The notes: generated by a model from the letters alone, not told the origin. A stretch of 64,000 bases of DNA from Pomphorhynchus laevis (GCA_012934845.2 WNNJ02001615.1:1-64000), one strand, 5' to 3'. Positions 9,301-17,860 are shown, counted from the first letter of the stretch. Numbers and translations: made by a program.

Positions 9301-11382
9301 TATTATAACATATATATGTATATCTTTTTCCGAATATAAGATTAATTAATTTTACTAACGCTTCTTTAATATCTACTAAATCTAGATTTGTATAAAGCGT
9401 GTTGCTTGAACGAATTTCTATATTTACATTCCATATCTTAATTTGTTTAGTTTCAGTCATGTACGCATATTTCAATGCATTTATCTACGAGCTCAAATAT
9501 ACATAGTAATAATAACTCAGATAATAATTCATATAATTTATAATTAATAAAATTCATAACCATGTAATTGCGATTAATACACATTTCCTAAATTTATGAA
9601 TTATTTTATTACTTAAAACAGGTGGATGTGGTGTTTGTATTATTCTGAAATCTTTTGAATTAAGATATTTAATTGTAAATATGTGATAAGATCCATTATC
9701 GATAAAGAATTATTGAAAAGTTATTAAAAAGGGGAAAATTTTATTTGATATTTCAGAAAGCTTTCTGAAGATGAGTAATTTTCTGAAGAAATTGAAAAAT
9801 AAAACTTTCCCATTTATTCAAAAATTAGAAATGGGAAAATAAAATTTTTTTTTAAATTTTCTTCAGAAAATTTAGCTGGATCATTTTTCAACCTAAATCC
9901 AAGTAATTGAGCGATAAATAATTAATATTTTTATGTCATTTAAATGGAATAGTTTGTACGTATTCAAAAATATTTAACGAATTGGATTATTTAAATATTT
10001 TATTTATTATTTATAATTAAAATTCACTTTTTATTCGTACCAGACTGTGATATTAATAAACTGGCATGTAGCATAGTTTTATTTAATGCAATGACATTAA
10101 ATAGAAAGCAATTTAAGCTTTAAAATATTATAATCTATCTGATTTATCATTAGACATTTACTTGTCCTGTCAAGGTAAATCCAATCAACACAACTTTTAA
10201 TTTGTAGTTGACAGCTATCTTTAAAGATATCTTTTACTAAATAATCTAATTCTAATAGATCAAATTTTAAAGATATTAATGATATTATTTAATTAATTTT
10301 AAATTGTATCAAATTGTAATTAGTGCTTGAATTTAAAATTGATAATTAACTAAATAAAAATGACAGCATAACAACCAAACACACCTTGATAACTTACTAC
10401 AAACTAAGTTTTAAATAGTTAAATAATAATCCATTATCGATAACGAATTATTGGAGCTAGATCAAAGAAAAGAGGAAATTATTTTGATATTTCGCTAATA
10501 TCTATTAGCATCTTCAGAAAATTACAATCATTGTAATTACATTATTTTATTACTTAAAACAGGTGGATGTGGTGTTTATATTATTCTGAAATCTTTTGAA
10601 TTAAGATATTTAATTGTAAATAGTTGATTATCATTCATTATTGATAAAGAATTATTGAAGTTGGATAAAAAAGAGAATTTTATTTGATATTTCTATAAGC
10701 TCTGTTAGCATATTTAGCAAATTTTCTGAAGATGCTAATATAGAGGTTATCGAAATATTAATTAAACTCTCTTTTGATCCAATTCCAATAATTCTTATAA
10801 ATTCAATGTTTAAACAATGCATAATGTTCTATCATAATATTTCCAAAACTGAAATAGTATATTCTATTTTAGTCTACTTTAATGCACTGATTTTATATTT
10901 TCAATAATATATTTTCAAGTATATATTTATAATTTAATAAAAAGCCAAATTCAGATTGCTTATCGACAATTAATTAGTCAATAAATTGCTCACTCGACAG
11001 TTAATATATTTTCGTAATCATTCTTTTTATCGACTCGTGTATCATTAATTTGTCGATAAATCTGATATTTATCAATGTATTATCTGCTACTTATTTTTAT
11101 ACCGGATTAGAAATTGGTTTTAAAATATAGTCTGGTTTTAGATTATATCAGATTAAAAATGCTTGGTATTTCTTAAAAGAATTTTAATGATAGGAAAGAA
11201 TTCGACTAACTCCATATAAAAGCGACATTATTTATTAAGAATTGATTTAAAGAAGCACAAATTAATAAATTTCTTTTTTAAATTTGTTATTTCGTGTTTA
11301 GGCTGTCAATTTGGCTAGCGAAATCGTGAAGCTGTGTCTTGAAGCTGAATACATAAAGCCTCTTACTGGGGCGTTTACTTGA
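366..11382 (+). CDS. unc-45: UNC-45 myosin chaperone, C-terminal UCS domain (last four exons)
   Basis: UNC-45 proteins have an N-terminal TPR domain and a C-terminal UCS armadillo-repeat domain that folds myosin heads. Exons read from the sequence are 366-480, 4852-4998, 7933-8121 and 11302-11382 (TGA). They begin after TTTTAG, ATTTAG, ATGTAG and TTTAG, and the first three are followed by GTGAAT, GTAAAA and GTAAAC. The three introns between them are phase 0. Exon 1 encodes RRAATEVICNLCVDEQ, like the RQAATECMCNL stretch of animal UNC-45. Exon 2 has GNDR-type and LVLFGNEDD segments and an AAMGALAQLS helix. Exon 3 has YRGFFILRNLI and VVESELMDVI. The last exon ends in YIKPLTGAFT, like the GFIKPVS end of vertebrate UNC45B. 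Only about 176 residues of a roughly 900-residue protein are here; the TPR and central domains lie upstream. The introns hold PLE, LINE and palindromic-element debris, but the coding exons are uninterrupted. Identity is secure; exact exon edges are inferred. Confidence 0.88.
868..1002 (+). other. Orphan coding-like fragment within UNC-45 intron
   Basis: An open frame of 44 codons with balanced, non-AT-biased codon use (SALLIAFNKIVPQVEEFHL and onward) ends at TAA. It is preceded by a possible acceptor (ATCCAG). It cannot be spliced between UNC-45 exons 366-480 and 4852-4998, which already join perfectly in phase 0. I do not recognise the protein. It may be a decayed exon or transposon remnant. 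Confidence 0.25.
1643..4238. repeat. Direct duplication inside UNC-45 intron 1
   Basis: The stretch about 1643-2107 recurs as 3451-3614 plus 3857-4238 with near-identical sequence. A short block with TTTAAAACGTCTAAATTAGT (near 1618) also recurs at about 3627. The second copy is split by about 200 bp of unrelated sequence (3651-3855). The duplication is recent, judging by how few differences are visible. No coding content is seen between 1003 and 4851 apart from this repeat. Confidence 0.75.
5564..5609. repeat. Perfect 23-bp palindrome with no loop
   Basis: Bases 5564-5586 are the exact reverse complement of 5587-5609. The arm contains AAAGATGGCAAAAACCAAC. This is one of many snapback palindromes in the window. 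Confidence 0.9.
5620..6060 (+). mobile_element. LINE (jockey/CR1-like) remnant
   Basis: Plus-strand frames encode pieces typical of LINE pol proteins: a DHFVVLG endonuclease-like piece near 5725, then TGSDGIPPI and VVPIYKKSDVSKV. The last two resemble the GPDGIPP and IPIYKKGD motifs just ahead of the RT palm. The copy is short, interrupted by stops and frame changes, and lacks the catalytic palm. It sits inside an UNC-45 intron. Confidence 0.6.
6388..6606. repeat. Short direct duplication flanking a palindromic-element arm
   Basis: About 45 bp with TAATATTATTATTTAATAG occurs at about 6390-6438 and again at about 6561-6606. Between them lies one arm of a family A palindromic element (6451-6552). 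Confidence 0.6.
6451..6552 (-). mobile_element. Family A palindromic element, single arm
   Basis: This matches the left arm of the fuller copy at 7269-7375 almost base for base, but has no second arm. Read on the minus strand it contains a hammerhead-like motif. The first core base is changed (ATGAAGA in place of CTGAAGA) and stem II is weakened, so it is probably inactive. Confidence 0.6.
6870..7250 (-). mobile_element. Non-LTR retrotransposon C-terminal fragment
   Basis: The minus frame ending at 7036 reads KRSKYAERVTDIERNRFIPL and onward. This is the pattern (K+KY..R...IE...F.PL) found downstream of reverse transcriptase in a widespread animal non-LTR family. A second example lies at 48364-48620. 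Upstream protein is missing and the copy is degraded. The tract is clearly richer in GC than its surroundings, as expected of an insertion. Confidence 0.5.
7269..7593. mobile_element. Family A palindromic mobile element, two arms
   Basis: The left arm (about 7269-7371) and right arm (about 7455-7565) are inverted copies. Between them is a second, perfect 29-bp inverted repeat (7372-7400 with 7426-7454). The right edge ends in a tail containing ATATGAGTGAACAATCAA, shared with the copy at 57511-57741. No protein is encoded. Each arm carries a hammerhead-like motif on opposite strands; the right one is the best preserved in the window. Confidence 0.7.
7476..7524 (+). ncRNA. Hammerhead ribozyme candidate, family A (type I)
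   Basis: Reading 5' to 3': stem I strand ATTTACTC (7476-7483), core CTGAAGA (7484-7490), one extra T, stem II GATAGC-AGTAG-GCTATT (7492-7508), GAA (7509-7511), palindromic stem III AATT (7512-7515), cleavage base C (7516), then stem I partner GATTAAAT (7517-7524), which pairs at 7 of 8 positions. All conserved hammerhead core bases are present. A very short palindromic stem III is known in retroelement hammerheads, which can act as dimers. Activity is inferred, not shown. Confidence 0.6.
8188..9480 (-). mobile_element. Penelope-like element (PLE1), C-terminal half plus tail
   Basis: The minus strand encodes PLE reverse transcriptase. Frame 9475-9056 carries TNLDLVDIKEALVKLI, then the KVGTSIFRQVKGVPMGGNSS block and PIIADLFLSFIEYEF typical of PLE RT. 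The YIDDICVFNS catalytic motif lies near 9010. Frame 8905-8621 continues through the thumb (LNNEILRIATICNDIDF) and ends KIYKSTQ with a stop, with no GIY-YIG nuclease seen. The tail (8188-8600) contains the conserved pseudoknot segment and recurs elsewhere alone. The N-terminal part is missing, and the frame is broken between the two ORFs. The element lies in an UNC-45 intron, antisense to the host gene. Confidence 0.8.
8439..8495 (+). ncRNA. Conserved H-type pseudoknot in PLE tail
   Basis: CTGCTATG (8439-8446) pairs with CATAGCAG (8481-8488), and GGCCCC (8459-8464) pairs with GGGGCC (8490-8495). The two helices cross, which defines an H-type pseudoknot. The same arrangement is present at 39240-39296, 51899-51955 and, diverged, 57399-57454. 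In diverged copies the changes leave G-U pairs on the plus strand. Function is unknown; a role in the element's RNA is inferred. Confidence 0.5.
9690..9890. mobile_element. Family B palindromic element, degenerate copy
   Basis: Left boundary sequence GATAAAGAATTATTG, an A+G-rich arm and GATATTTC are recognisable. CTTCAGAAAATTTAGCTGG marks the opposite arm. The ribozyme-like core is scrambled here (several CTGAAGA pieces without a proper stem II), so this copy is probably dead. Confidence 0.45.
10433..10550 (-). mobile_element. Family B element, one arm well preserved
   Basis: The arm begins with ATAACGAATTATTGGAGC, then an A+G-rich stretch, and ends in TTCAGAAAAT. It matches 51285-51370 and, less well, 47377-47465. 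The second arm is reduced to a short inverted repeat (TTACAATCATTGTAA). It encodes no protein and carries the best family B hammerhead-like motif. Confidence 0.55.
10481..10523 (-). ncRNA. Hammerhead ribozyme candidate, family B (type I)
   Basis: Minus strand 5' to 3': stem I AATTTT (10523-10518), core CTGAAGA (10517-10511), one extra T (10510), stem II GCTAAT-AGAT-ATTAGC (10509-10494), GAA (10493-10491), palindromic stem III ATAT (10490-10487), cleavage base C (10486), stem I partner AAAAT (10485-10481). The related copy at 47428-47443 has stem II GCTAAC/GTTAGC, a compensatory T-A for C-G change that keeps the helix. Activity is inferred. Confidence 0.55.
10640..10800. mobile_element. Family B palindromic element, two arms
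   Basis: The left arm (about 10640-10720) and right arm (about 10721-10800) are inverted copies. The right arm has a plus-strand motif: ATTTT, CTGAAGA (10726-10732), a damaged stem II, GAA, ATAT and T. The left arm version is more eroded. Confidence 0.55.
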
Positions 11383-12060
11383 TTTACAAAACATAAACAA
11401 TTGTTTGAGTTGTTTTAGAATTTGACTCTCGAAGTATTTTCGAAAATTTCAGCATTTTTAGTTTATTTTAAAATTGATTAGTTACAATAAATAATAAACC
11501 TTTTATTATTGTTTTATTTATATTATTGTTCTGGTCTCCGATATATAACACAAATTTATTTTAATGATAACCGGAAATTGAGTTATAAACAAATATTTTA
11601 TAAATATATTGTCAAAAATTCTTTATTTATTCTTTATTTTGATTTAAATAATGGATTTTAAAATTGATTTAAATAATGGATGTTATAATGCAACAGATTG
11701 GATATGTTTAATAAAGTTAAAATGTAGAAATATATTTTAAATTAAATTTTATTTATTCTAAGTTTATTTTTATTAAATATTTTATAAAAATAGACTTAAT
11801 TTAGACTATTAAATAAATTAAATAAAAAACAAAATAAACTATATAGTTTAAATAAATTATATAATAGCTAATATAGCTAAGATTATATACTCTTTATTAA
11901 AAAAACACTGATTTTTATCATATATTTATATACATAAATATATAGTTAGCATAACTTGCTAACATTGAATGTTTATCTAATGCTATAATTTATGTATTGC
12001 TATTAATACTTGATGTTTTAATTTATTTATATTAATTTATTTCAATTCGAACTTATCCTT
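11383..12060. other. Intergenic AT-rich DNA after UNC-45
   Basis: This holds the UNC-45 3' untranslated region, with AATAAA-like signals such as ACAATAAATAATAAACC near 11484. Otherwise it is low-complexity AT sequence; I see no gene. Confidence 0.4.
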
Positions 12061-12301
12061 TTTCATCTTGGTGAAAATAAAATTATAGAAACGAGTATTT
12101 TATTTTACGTCGAATTTGTGAACGTTGTATTCTGGTTATATATTTGTATATAACACAATTATAATGTAATGCATTTCTTCTGGTGATTATAGCAGTCACT
12201 ATCGAAAATTTTAGACACTTCAATCTAATCAACTTATAATAGAACACTATGTCCATCAGATCATTGTTTGTATTAACCTTGTATTTATATAAATCCATAA
12301 G

Positions 12302-12376
12302 AGATCGTGTTAACTCTATGCCACATTTTCTTCGAACAATATTCTAAGAAGTTATGGCATAGAGTTAACACGATCT
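12302..12376. repeat. 22-bp perfect inverted repeat, 31-nt loop
   Basis: Bases 12302-12323 are the exact reverse complement of 12355-12376 (arm contains GATCGTGTTAACTCTATGCC). It is the centre of the larger imperfect inverted repeat formed by the paralogous coding pieces on either side. Confidence 0.85.
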
Positions 12377-12461
12377 TTTAGTGATTTATATGATTTATAT
12401 ACGCACCATGTTAAAACAGACAATGGTCCGATGGACGTAGTTTTATATAATATTATATATT

Positions 12462-12498
12462 GCCAAAGCTTTCGCCGCGTTACGGCTTCGTCAATGGC
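12462..12498 (-). ncRNA. Hammerhead-like motif, family C
   Basis: Minus strand: GCCA, core TTGACGA (12494-12488; first base T where C is expected), one extra A, stem II GCCG-TAACG-CGGC, GAA (12473-12471), palindromic stem III AGCT, T, then TGGC, which pairs with GCCA. It is GC-rich in an AT-rich setting. The C-to-T core change would be expected to weaken or abolish cleavage. Confidence 0.4.
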
Positions 12499-13393
12499 TC
12501 ATTGTATATATTCTTCAAAATCACCAAGACAATTTTTTAACTTCATATAATAAATTTAATGTTATATATTAAGTTGATTAGACTGAAGTACCGCCAGTTA
12601 GCAATAGTCAACAAGGAACATACTGGACATGTAGAATTTTGTCAAATTTTGGTGACTACAATTTAATTAAATAATTGTAGAAAAGGAAGTATCGAGTTAT
12701 TTTTTCTAGGACATCGAGTTTCATACTTAAATATTTGTGTATATTTACAAGGAAACGAATATTTTATTTCATAAAATCTGTGATAGTACAACGTGTTCTT
12801 CTTTATATTCGTGATAATACAATAGTTTGGAAGAAAGCCAACATTAAATTCCAAAGAGTTATCAAAATTAGCGTATTTTCTTATATAATATCGATATAAG
12901 AAATTTGTTTTATAGCGTTTTTTGTAGAACAATTCTTTTTAACAATAAAGTATTCAATTCAATAAAATGTTCTTCATTTTATCCCCATGATTTGTCATTA
13001 ATACCTGCCATCATGATATCACAGTTAGAAATAAGTTTTGCCACAAAATCGTTAAAAAATCATTTTAAATATTTAAATATTAAAGTTTTTAACATTCAAT
13101 CATTATTTAATTATTTTTATATTAACAAACTGGTCAGTCAAATTTGATATATACATGTGTTTTAAATTTTGAGGATGAGACGAAAATGAAACTATCCTTT
13201 CAACAACAAGCTTTCTACAACCTTAATATTTTCCATTTATATATTGCTCTAAATTTCGTCATGCTTTAATAATATCAGACAATAGCTAATCTGATAAAAT
13301 ATATAATATCATCTTAAATAAAAATATTTAAAAAATAAGAATTTATTAAGAAGGTTATTTGTGCATTCGATGGGGTTTAATCGTTGACTTTAT

Positions 13394-13479
13394 AATTCTT
13401 ACCCAGAAAGCAGCTGCTTTCGACGAAATTGAACAACATATTTGGCTGCATGAAAACCTTAGTTTTCTTGTTTATAGTG
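13394..13479 (+). other. Possible unassigned exon
   Basis: TTACCCAG precedes an open stretch reading KAAAFDEIEQHIWLHENL and onward, followed by a possible donor GTGTGA. Composition looks coding and it is on the same strand as the TPR exon 440 bp downstream. I cannot identify it and the splice pairing is untested. Confidence 0.2.
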
Positions 13480-13914
13480 AAGTGTGAAATGAAACAATTA
13501 ATGGTACATAGAACGGAATCCGCTTCGCCGATTAGAGTATTCATATCTAATAATTTTAAAAGAAAATGGTAAATAAGTAATGAAAACGGACTGGATGATG
13601 CCCTAATTGGCGATACTTTGTTTATGGATTTATACTGACTTTGTACGTTTCTTATAATTTTGTTTGCATTTACCTGAAAGATTTTTCAAATTGTGGTTAA
13701 TAGTAGATTTAGTCTACTTTATTAATTGACTAATCTCAATAACTGTGTCTTTGTGATAATATTGTAATATTCAGCCAAGCCGAATGGTGCTGTGGTAATA
13801 TTTGTTTGACCCCGAACATGTATTGAGATTTTTGAAAGTATCGACAAGCGATAAACTGTCCAAGTTGTCTACTCGTCTTGCAATAGTCGTTCTTACAAGG
13901 CTCACAATTTACAG

Positions 13915-14004
13915 ATGAGAGGCTATAGATTAGAAGGCAACACAGATTTTGCAAATAATGAATTTACCTTAGCAATCAATCTTTACAGTTTGGTTGTTCA
14001 AAAG
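13915..14004 (+). CDS. Single TPR-like exon (partial gene or remnant)
   Basis: After an acceptor-like ATTTACAG, an open stretch beginning ATG encodes GYRLEGNTDFANNEFTLAIN followed by LYSLVVQK, then GTAGAT. The EGN..F....+..AI..YS pattern is the first helix pair of a tetratricopeptide repeat, as in Hsp90/Hsp70 co-chaperones and the N-terminus of UNC-45 itself. No matching second TPR exon was found nearby. It could be one exon of an unseen gene or a fragment of a duplicated co-chaperone gene. The stretch is short, so confidence is limited. Confidence 0.4.
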
Positions 14005-14640
14005 GTAGATAAATATGTGCTGATTGTTGAAGCATTTATACATTTGTATATTATTAATATACATATTATTTTTTTATTTTTTATTTTTTTAATGTAACTA
14101 TCATATAAATATTGTGTGTATCCTAACGGATGAGCAAAGAATGTATATTATTATAATATATTATATATTAATATATTATAATAAAATTAATAATATATAA
14201 ATTTTTAATATTTTATTTATACAAAACGAAACATGTACAGGTGCACAGATTTTAATTGTTTATTTTTATCCAAATCCTAGTGATGTATTATATAATAAGT
14301 AATAAAGTCAGATATCTGTCATTTGCAATTATAAAAATAATTCAGTTTATACGCAAATCTGGAATAGTTTCATGTAATAATAGATAATATTATTAAAGTA
14401 GTTGGTGGAGTAGTTTATTTGCTCGAAATATCTGGATCTGTGAATTATACCAAAGGTTACATTGATTTTCTGTAAACTCGGTAACTTAAGCTCATTGACG
14501 TAATTTTAAACAAGAAATTAAATAAAACTTTAATAAATATTTTCATACAAAAATATTTTATAGGAACCAAACAAAATCGAGTTAAATATTAAATATTAAT
14601 ATTGATATCAAATATTTAAATAGCAACTACCATCATCAGG
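14005..14640. other. Intergenic AT-rich DNA
   Basis: No gene is seen. At 14596-14640 the minus strand has a weak hammerhead-like string (CTGATGA, a short hairpin, but TAAA where GAAA is expected). Confidence 0.3.
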
Positions 14641-14681
14641 AAAAATTGTGACAGCTTTAGAAAAAAGCTGTCACAATTTTT
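14641..14681. repeat. 18-bp perfect inverted repeat
   Basis: AAAAATTGTGACAGCTTT (14641-14658) pairs with 14664-14681 around a 5-nt loop. It lies about 100 bp beyond the stop codon of the WrbA-like gene. A role in transcript ending is possible but unsupported. Confidence 0.8.
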
Positions 14682-14782
14682 GTAAATTAAAAATTAAAAA
14701 TTTTCACAAATTTAAATTTTCTAAATTCAAGCAAATTGATAACTTAAATATCTTAAATTTAACAAAAATATGTAGTTTAGTT

Positions 14783-15370
14783 CTATTTTAATTTCGACAC
14801 AATTCTAGCAAATAAATTTCCTTGAAATTTAGCTGTTTTCACTTCCAATTCAGATGGCTGCTCATTTGATGCTGTACCGCAAGCCCAAGGAGAAATCCCA
14901 TGTGGGTCTTTCTCAACTTCCACTATTCCCGGTTGTGTATATCCCAATGGAACAAATATTATCCCATGATGAGCAAAGAATGTTACACATGCCAAACTCA
15001 CGAGATCATATGAACCCGATGAACAGTAGAATAGTGATGATGGTTTGCCGCGCATTGTTTGAAATTGCCACTGATCTATACTTCTGTCCATTATGGCTTT
15101 AATTGACCATGGTATACTACTATCTTTAGTAGTCATTCCAAAAATATAACCGTCAGCTTTCCATATTTCTTCTTCATTACAAGTCCCACTCAGTATACTG
15201 TCACCCATGTATGTATTAACTGTGATTATAATTCCTTTATCCGCGCAAATCTCAATTAAACGAACGCAAATATCATCATCGTCACTCAGTATACCATCTT
15301 TGATTGCCTCAGCTATAATTTTTAATGAGGGAAACTTGCTTTGAAAGACAATGCTAATTGTGGTTACCAT
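14783..15370 (-). CDS. WrbA-like NAD(P)H:quinone oxidoreductase (flavodoxin fold)
   Basis: This is a single-exon ORF of 195 residues, close to the usual WrbA length of about 200. WrbA proteins bind FMN and reduce quinones by two electrons, protecting against redox stress. Matching segments in order: a central KADGYIFGMTTKDSSIPWS at the position of the YDAIIFGTPTRFGNM block, the helix IKAIMD, GKPSSLFYCSSGSYD for the GKLASVFSSTGTGGG loop, FFAHHGIIFVPLGYT for the TTLAHHGMVIVPIGY signature, and a C-terminal AKFQGNLFARIV. The N-terminal FMN-phosphate loop is diverged (FQSKFPS) and some glycines of the flavin loops are lost. Substrate binding may therefore differ. The start at 15370 agrees with the first beta strand (TISIVFQS). 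Such genes are uncommon in animals. No introns or transposon scars are visible. Confidence 0.75.
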   Translation of the reverse strand: MVTTISIVFQSKFPSLKIIAEAIKDGILSDDDDICVRLIEICADKGIIITVNTYMGDSILSGTCNEEEIWKADGYIFGMTTKDSSIPWSIKAIMDRSIDQWQFQTMRGKPSSLFYCSSGSYDLVSLACVTFFAHHGIIFVPLGYTQPGIVEVEKDPHGISPWACGTASNEQPSELEVKTAKFQGNLFARIVSKLK

Positions 15371-15541
15371 AATTAATATTTAAATCTGCAGCTAAACTTT
15401 AATTTGCAAATAAAAATTAAAAATGTAAATGAAAAATTATAAATAAAATTATTAATTCAAATACCATAAATTAATAAAACAATATTAATATAAATTTTAA
15501 TAATTTAAAGCAATTACAAAGGATGTTTATTCTATATAATA

Positions 15542-16437
15542 AAACACACATTTTATTATTACAGGATTTTATCCAACGACAATATTTATTAGTACAAAGT
15601 ATCATGACATTTAAATTTAAACCTTTAAATATAAAGACGATAACTTTAAACCTGCATGATCCAGTTCATTCTGTTGTAAATACGCGGATGATTTTACAAT
15701 TATAAATGTGTTTATAAGGTGTCAAATTTTAATAACTAATCCAGAATTAAATTGCGTACGTGCAAAACTACGCTGTTAAATAATGTCTTGGAATTTGACT
15801 AAATACAAAGATATTTTGCTTTGAAATAATATCCGTATATGATTAGTTGTCTGGAAAACTTTGGATTTACCTGAGTTGGCTGTAATGACATCTTATGGGT
15901 ATGTTTATCTAATAATTTATCTTAGAAATGTCATGTAGATAAAGTTATAAAAATGATGTAGCCGACTATTCCTTATTCGCAGTTTAAGAAAGCTTGGTTT
16001 AAGACCAAATCAAATGATGATTATTTAGAATATCGTTATTCAATCTGTGCTGGCATATAGCTAACTACTATTTATTAATATACTATTTACTGATTTACAT
16101 CGACTAATAATAATTCATCTTGCAGGATAAAGAATATGTGGCTAAAGTTCATATCACTATGCGATTCGTATAGTCATATTGCCTCCACGTCATAAATTTT
16201 AACTTATGACGTGGAGGCATAAGTTAAATAATTTTTTAAAATTATTTATTTAAATTATTTATTAAATTAATTATTTAAATTATTTTTCATAATTTTTTAT
16301 AAATTTAAAATTAATGAATAGGCAACAATAAATTATTATTACAGCATTTTAGCCAACGACAATATTAGTACAAAGTATCATGACATTTAAATTTAAACCT
16401 TTTAATTTAAAGACGATAACTTTAAACCTTATGATCT
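15542..16437. repeat. Duplicated ~105-bp block
   Basis: A block with CCAACGACAATATT and ATCATGACATTTAAATTTAA occurs at about 15555-15657 and again at about 16346-16437. It lies upstream of the WrbA-like gene. It is not evidently coding; the open frame across the first copy is probably chance. Between the copies is AT-rich DNA with no gene that I can support. Confidence 0.65.
16180..16219. repeat. 16-bp perfect inverted repeat
   Basis: TGCCTCCACGTCATAA (16180-16195) is mirrored at 16204-16219. It is a snapback palindrome with an 8-nt loop. Confidence 0.85.
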
Positions 16438-16439
16438 TC

Positions 16440-17860
16440 TATTATTTCGTCAATATAATATTATTAATTCGGAATTATGAACTGAATACTGAACACTATT
16501 TTATATGCCTGTTTTGTGCTTACTTTCATTTTTTAGCACTTAGACATTTGTATCTTTAATAGGCAATATATTTTTGGTGTAAATGCTATTTACACCAAAA
16601 ATTGCATTTTCTTGCTTGGGTAAAAATCAGTAATTTAATTCCAAAATATATTTTCATAAAAGATTAAGGTTAAACATTTGAATATCCTTAAGTAAAATCA
16701 GAAAATTAACTGAAATTGCTTTCATCGAATTGCTGTATGACATGTGCTTATAAACTTGCTGATGGAATAAACTTAATGGATTCAACTACTTTATAATTTA
16801 ACAAAAATAATGGGTACATGTATGGGTAATGGATGATAATGCAGATCTTAAGCGGTCCATAGTTAAAACCGATATAAGTAATGCCATATACATTTTAAAG
16901 ATGTATAAATATTTGCAATTATACTAAATGCGTATTTGCTATTACTTATATAGTTTTGCAATTATTTAGATCATTGTCTGTTTGCTATTTTCTCCTTAAA
17001 ACAATTCACATATATTTTAAAACCTTTGGATCTACTATACATGCGTATATTTTTAAATATGATTTAAATGCATATGTTGTCCTGCGACTTATAACGTTTT
17101 ACAAATATCTAAAATACAACTTTGTAGCCGATTTTTTAGATTTTCAGTAAAACCTTAAGGTTTAGAAGGATCAAATAAGCGAATTGAAGAACGTAGGAGC
17201 AGATAATTATTCAATTCAATCGTTACAACTTGTAGCGAAAGCCATTTTTAAAAGTACATGAAAAGAATTAGAAAATTTAGAAACATTAATAAGTGAGTGG
17301 TTTTTATGTAATTATAATTATGAAATTATGTAATTACATTTATGATTACATATTTTTGTAATGAACGCCATGAAAGTGTGTAAGGAAGCATGTATTTTTA
17401 TATAAAGGAAAAACAAAATAAATATGAAAAAGATAAATGTTCTTAAAATTTAACATTTAATTTCTATTTATTTTTATTCAAAGCCCTTTTAAGAACTTTT
17501 ATAAAACTTTATAAAAGTTCATTCTAAAACTAGCTTTGCCTTTACACATTTGTGGAATATTTGGCTATACATAGTTGATTTAGGCATGTCTAAACATTTA
17601 GTTCCTTTCTAAAAGATTATATAATCTGAAGTTGCTTCTTAAATACCTTTGTTGCCAAACATGTCTCGTTCGTGAACAATTCATAATCATTGTTCACGAC
17701 ATTTTTTGAAAGTGGCCTTTGTCTTTTTGTTGGATTTAGCTTTTCGGTAAATTTTTATTTTAAGCAAAAATATTTTTATACGCATTGAGCAAAGTAAATA
17801 CTTAATAATAACGATAATAATCTAACTAGTGTAGTGCGACAGTTTAAGGAACAAGATTAA
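16440..17860. other. Intergenic AT-rich DNA
   Basis: No gene is supported. Small hairpins occur at 16573-16605 (TTTTGGTGTAAAT and its mirror) and 17671-17698 (CGTGAACAAT and its mirror). The short open frame at 16956-17150 has no recognisable motif. Confidence 0.35.

Larger units (their letters stand above)
9600..10660. repeat. Segmental duplication in UNC-45 intron 3
   Basis: A block with AAACAGGTGGATGTGGTGTT followed by TTTTGAATTAAGATATTTAA appears at about 9614-9720 and again at about 10551-10660. Each copy runs into a family B palindromic element, so the element and its flank were probably copied together. Confidence 0.65.
12083..13045. pseudogene. Three related decayed coding pieces, protein unknown
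   Basis: The minus frame 12298-12083 begins MDLYKYKVNTNNDLMDIVFY and continues KLIRLKCLKF. The plus strand at 12385-12660 encodes a paralogous piece (DLYDLYTHHVKTDNGPMDVV, then KLIRLKYRQLAIVNKEHTGH). The minus frame 12932-12663 has a third, weaker relative (CIITNIKKNTLYYHRFYEIK). A further minus piece near 13045-12985 reads FVAKLISNCDIMMAGINDKS. The first two form a large imperfect inverted repeat. The plus piece is split by a small insertion holding a hammerhead-like motif. I do not recognise the family. The shared blocks show a real ancestral protein, now broken. Confidence 0.4.

Noticed and set aside
12905-13147. Plus-strand open frame of 80 codons
   Set aside because: It is antisense to better-looking minus-strand coding remnants and has no recognisable motif.
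13915-14004. The missing N-terminal TPR exon of the UNC-45 gene in this window
   Set aside because: It lies downstream of the UNC-45 stop codon on the same strand, so it cannot belong to that transcript without a rearrangement.
14596-14640. Hammerhead-like string on the minus strand (CTGATGA, hairpin TAG-TTG-CTA, then TAAA)
   Set aside because: The essential G of GAAA is T, and the stem I bases next to the cleavage site do not pair.
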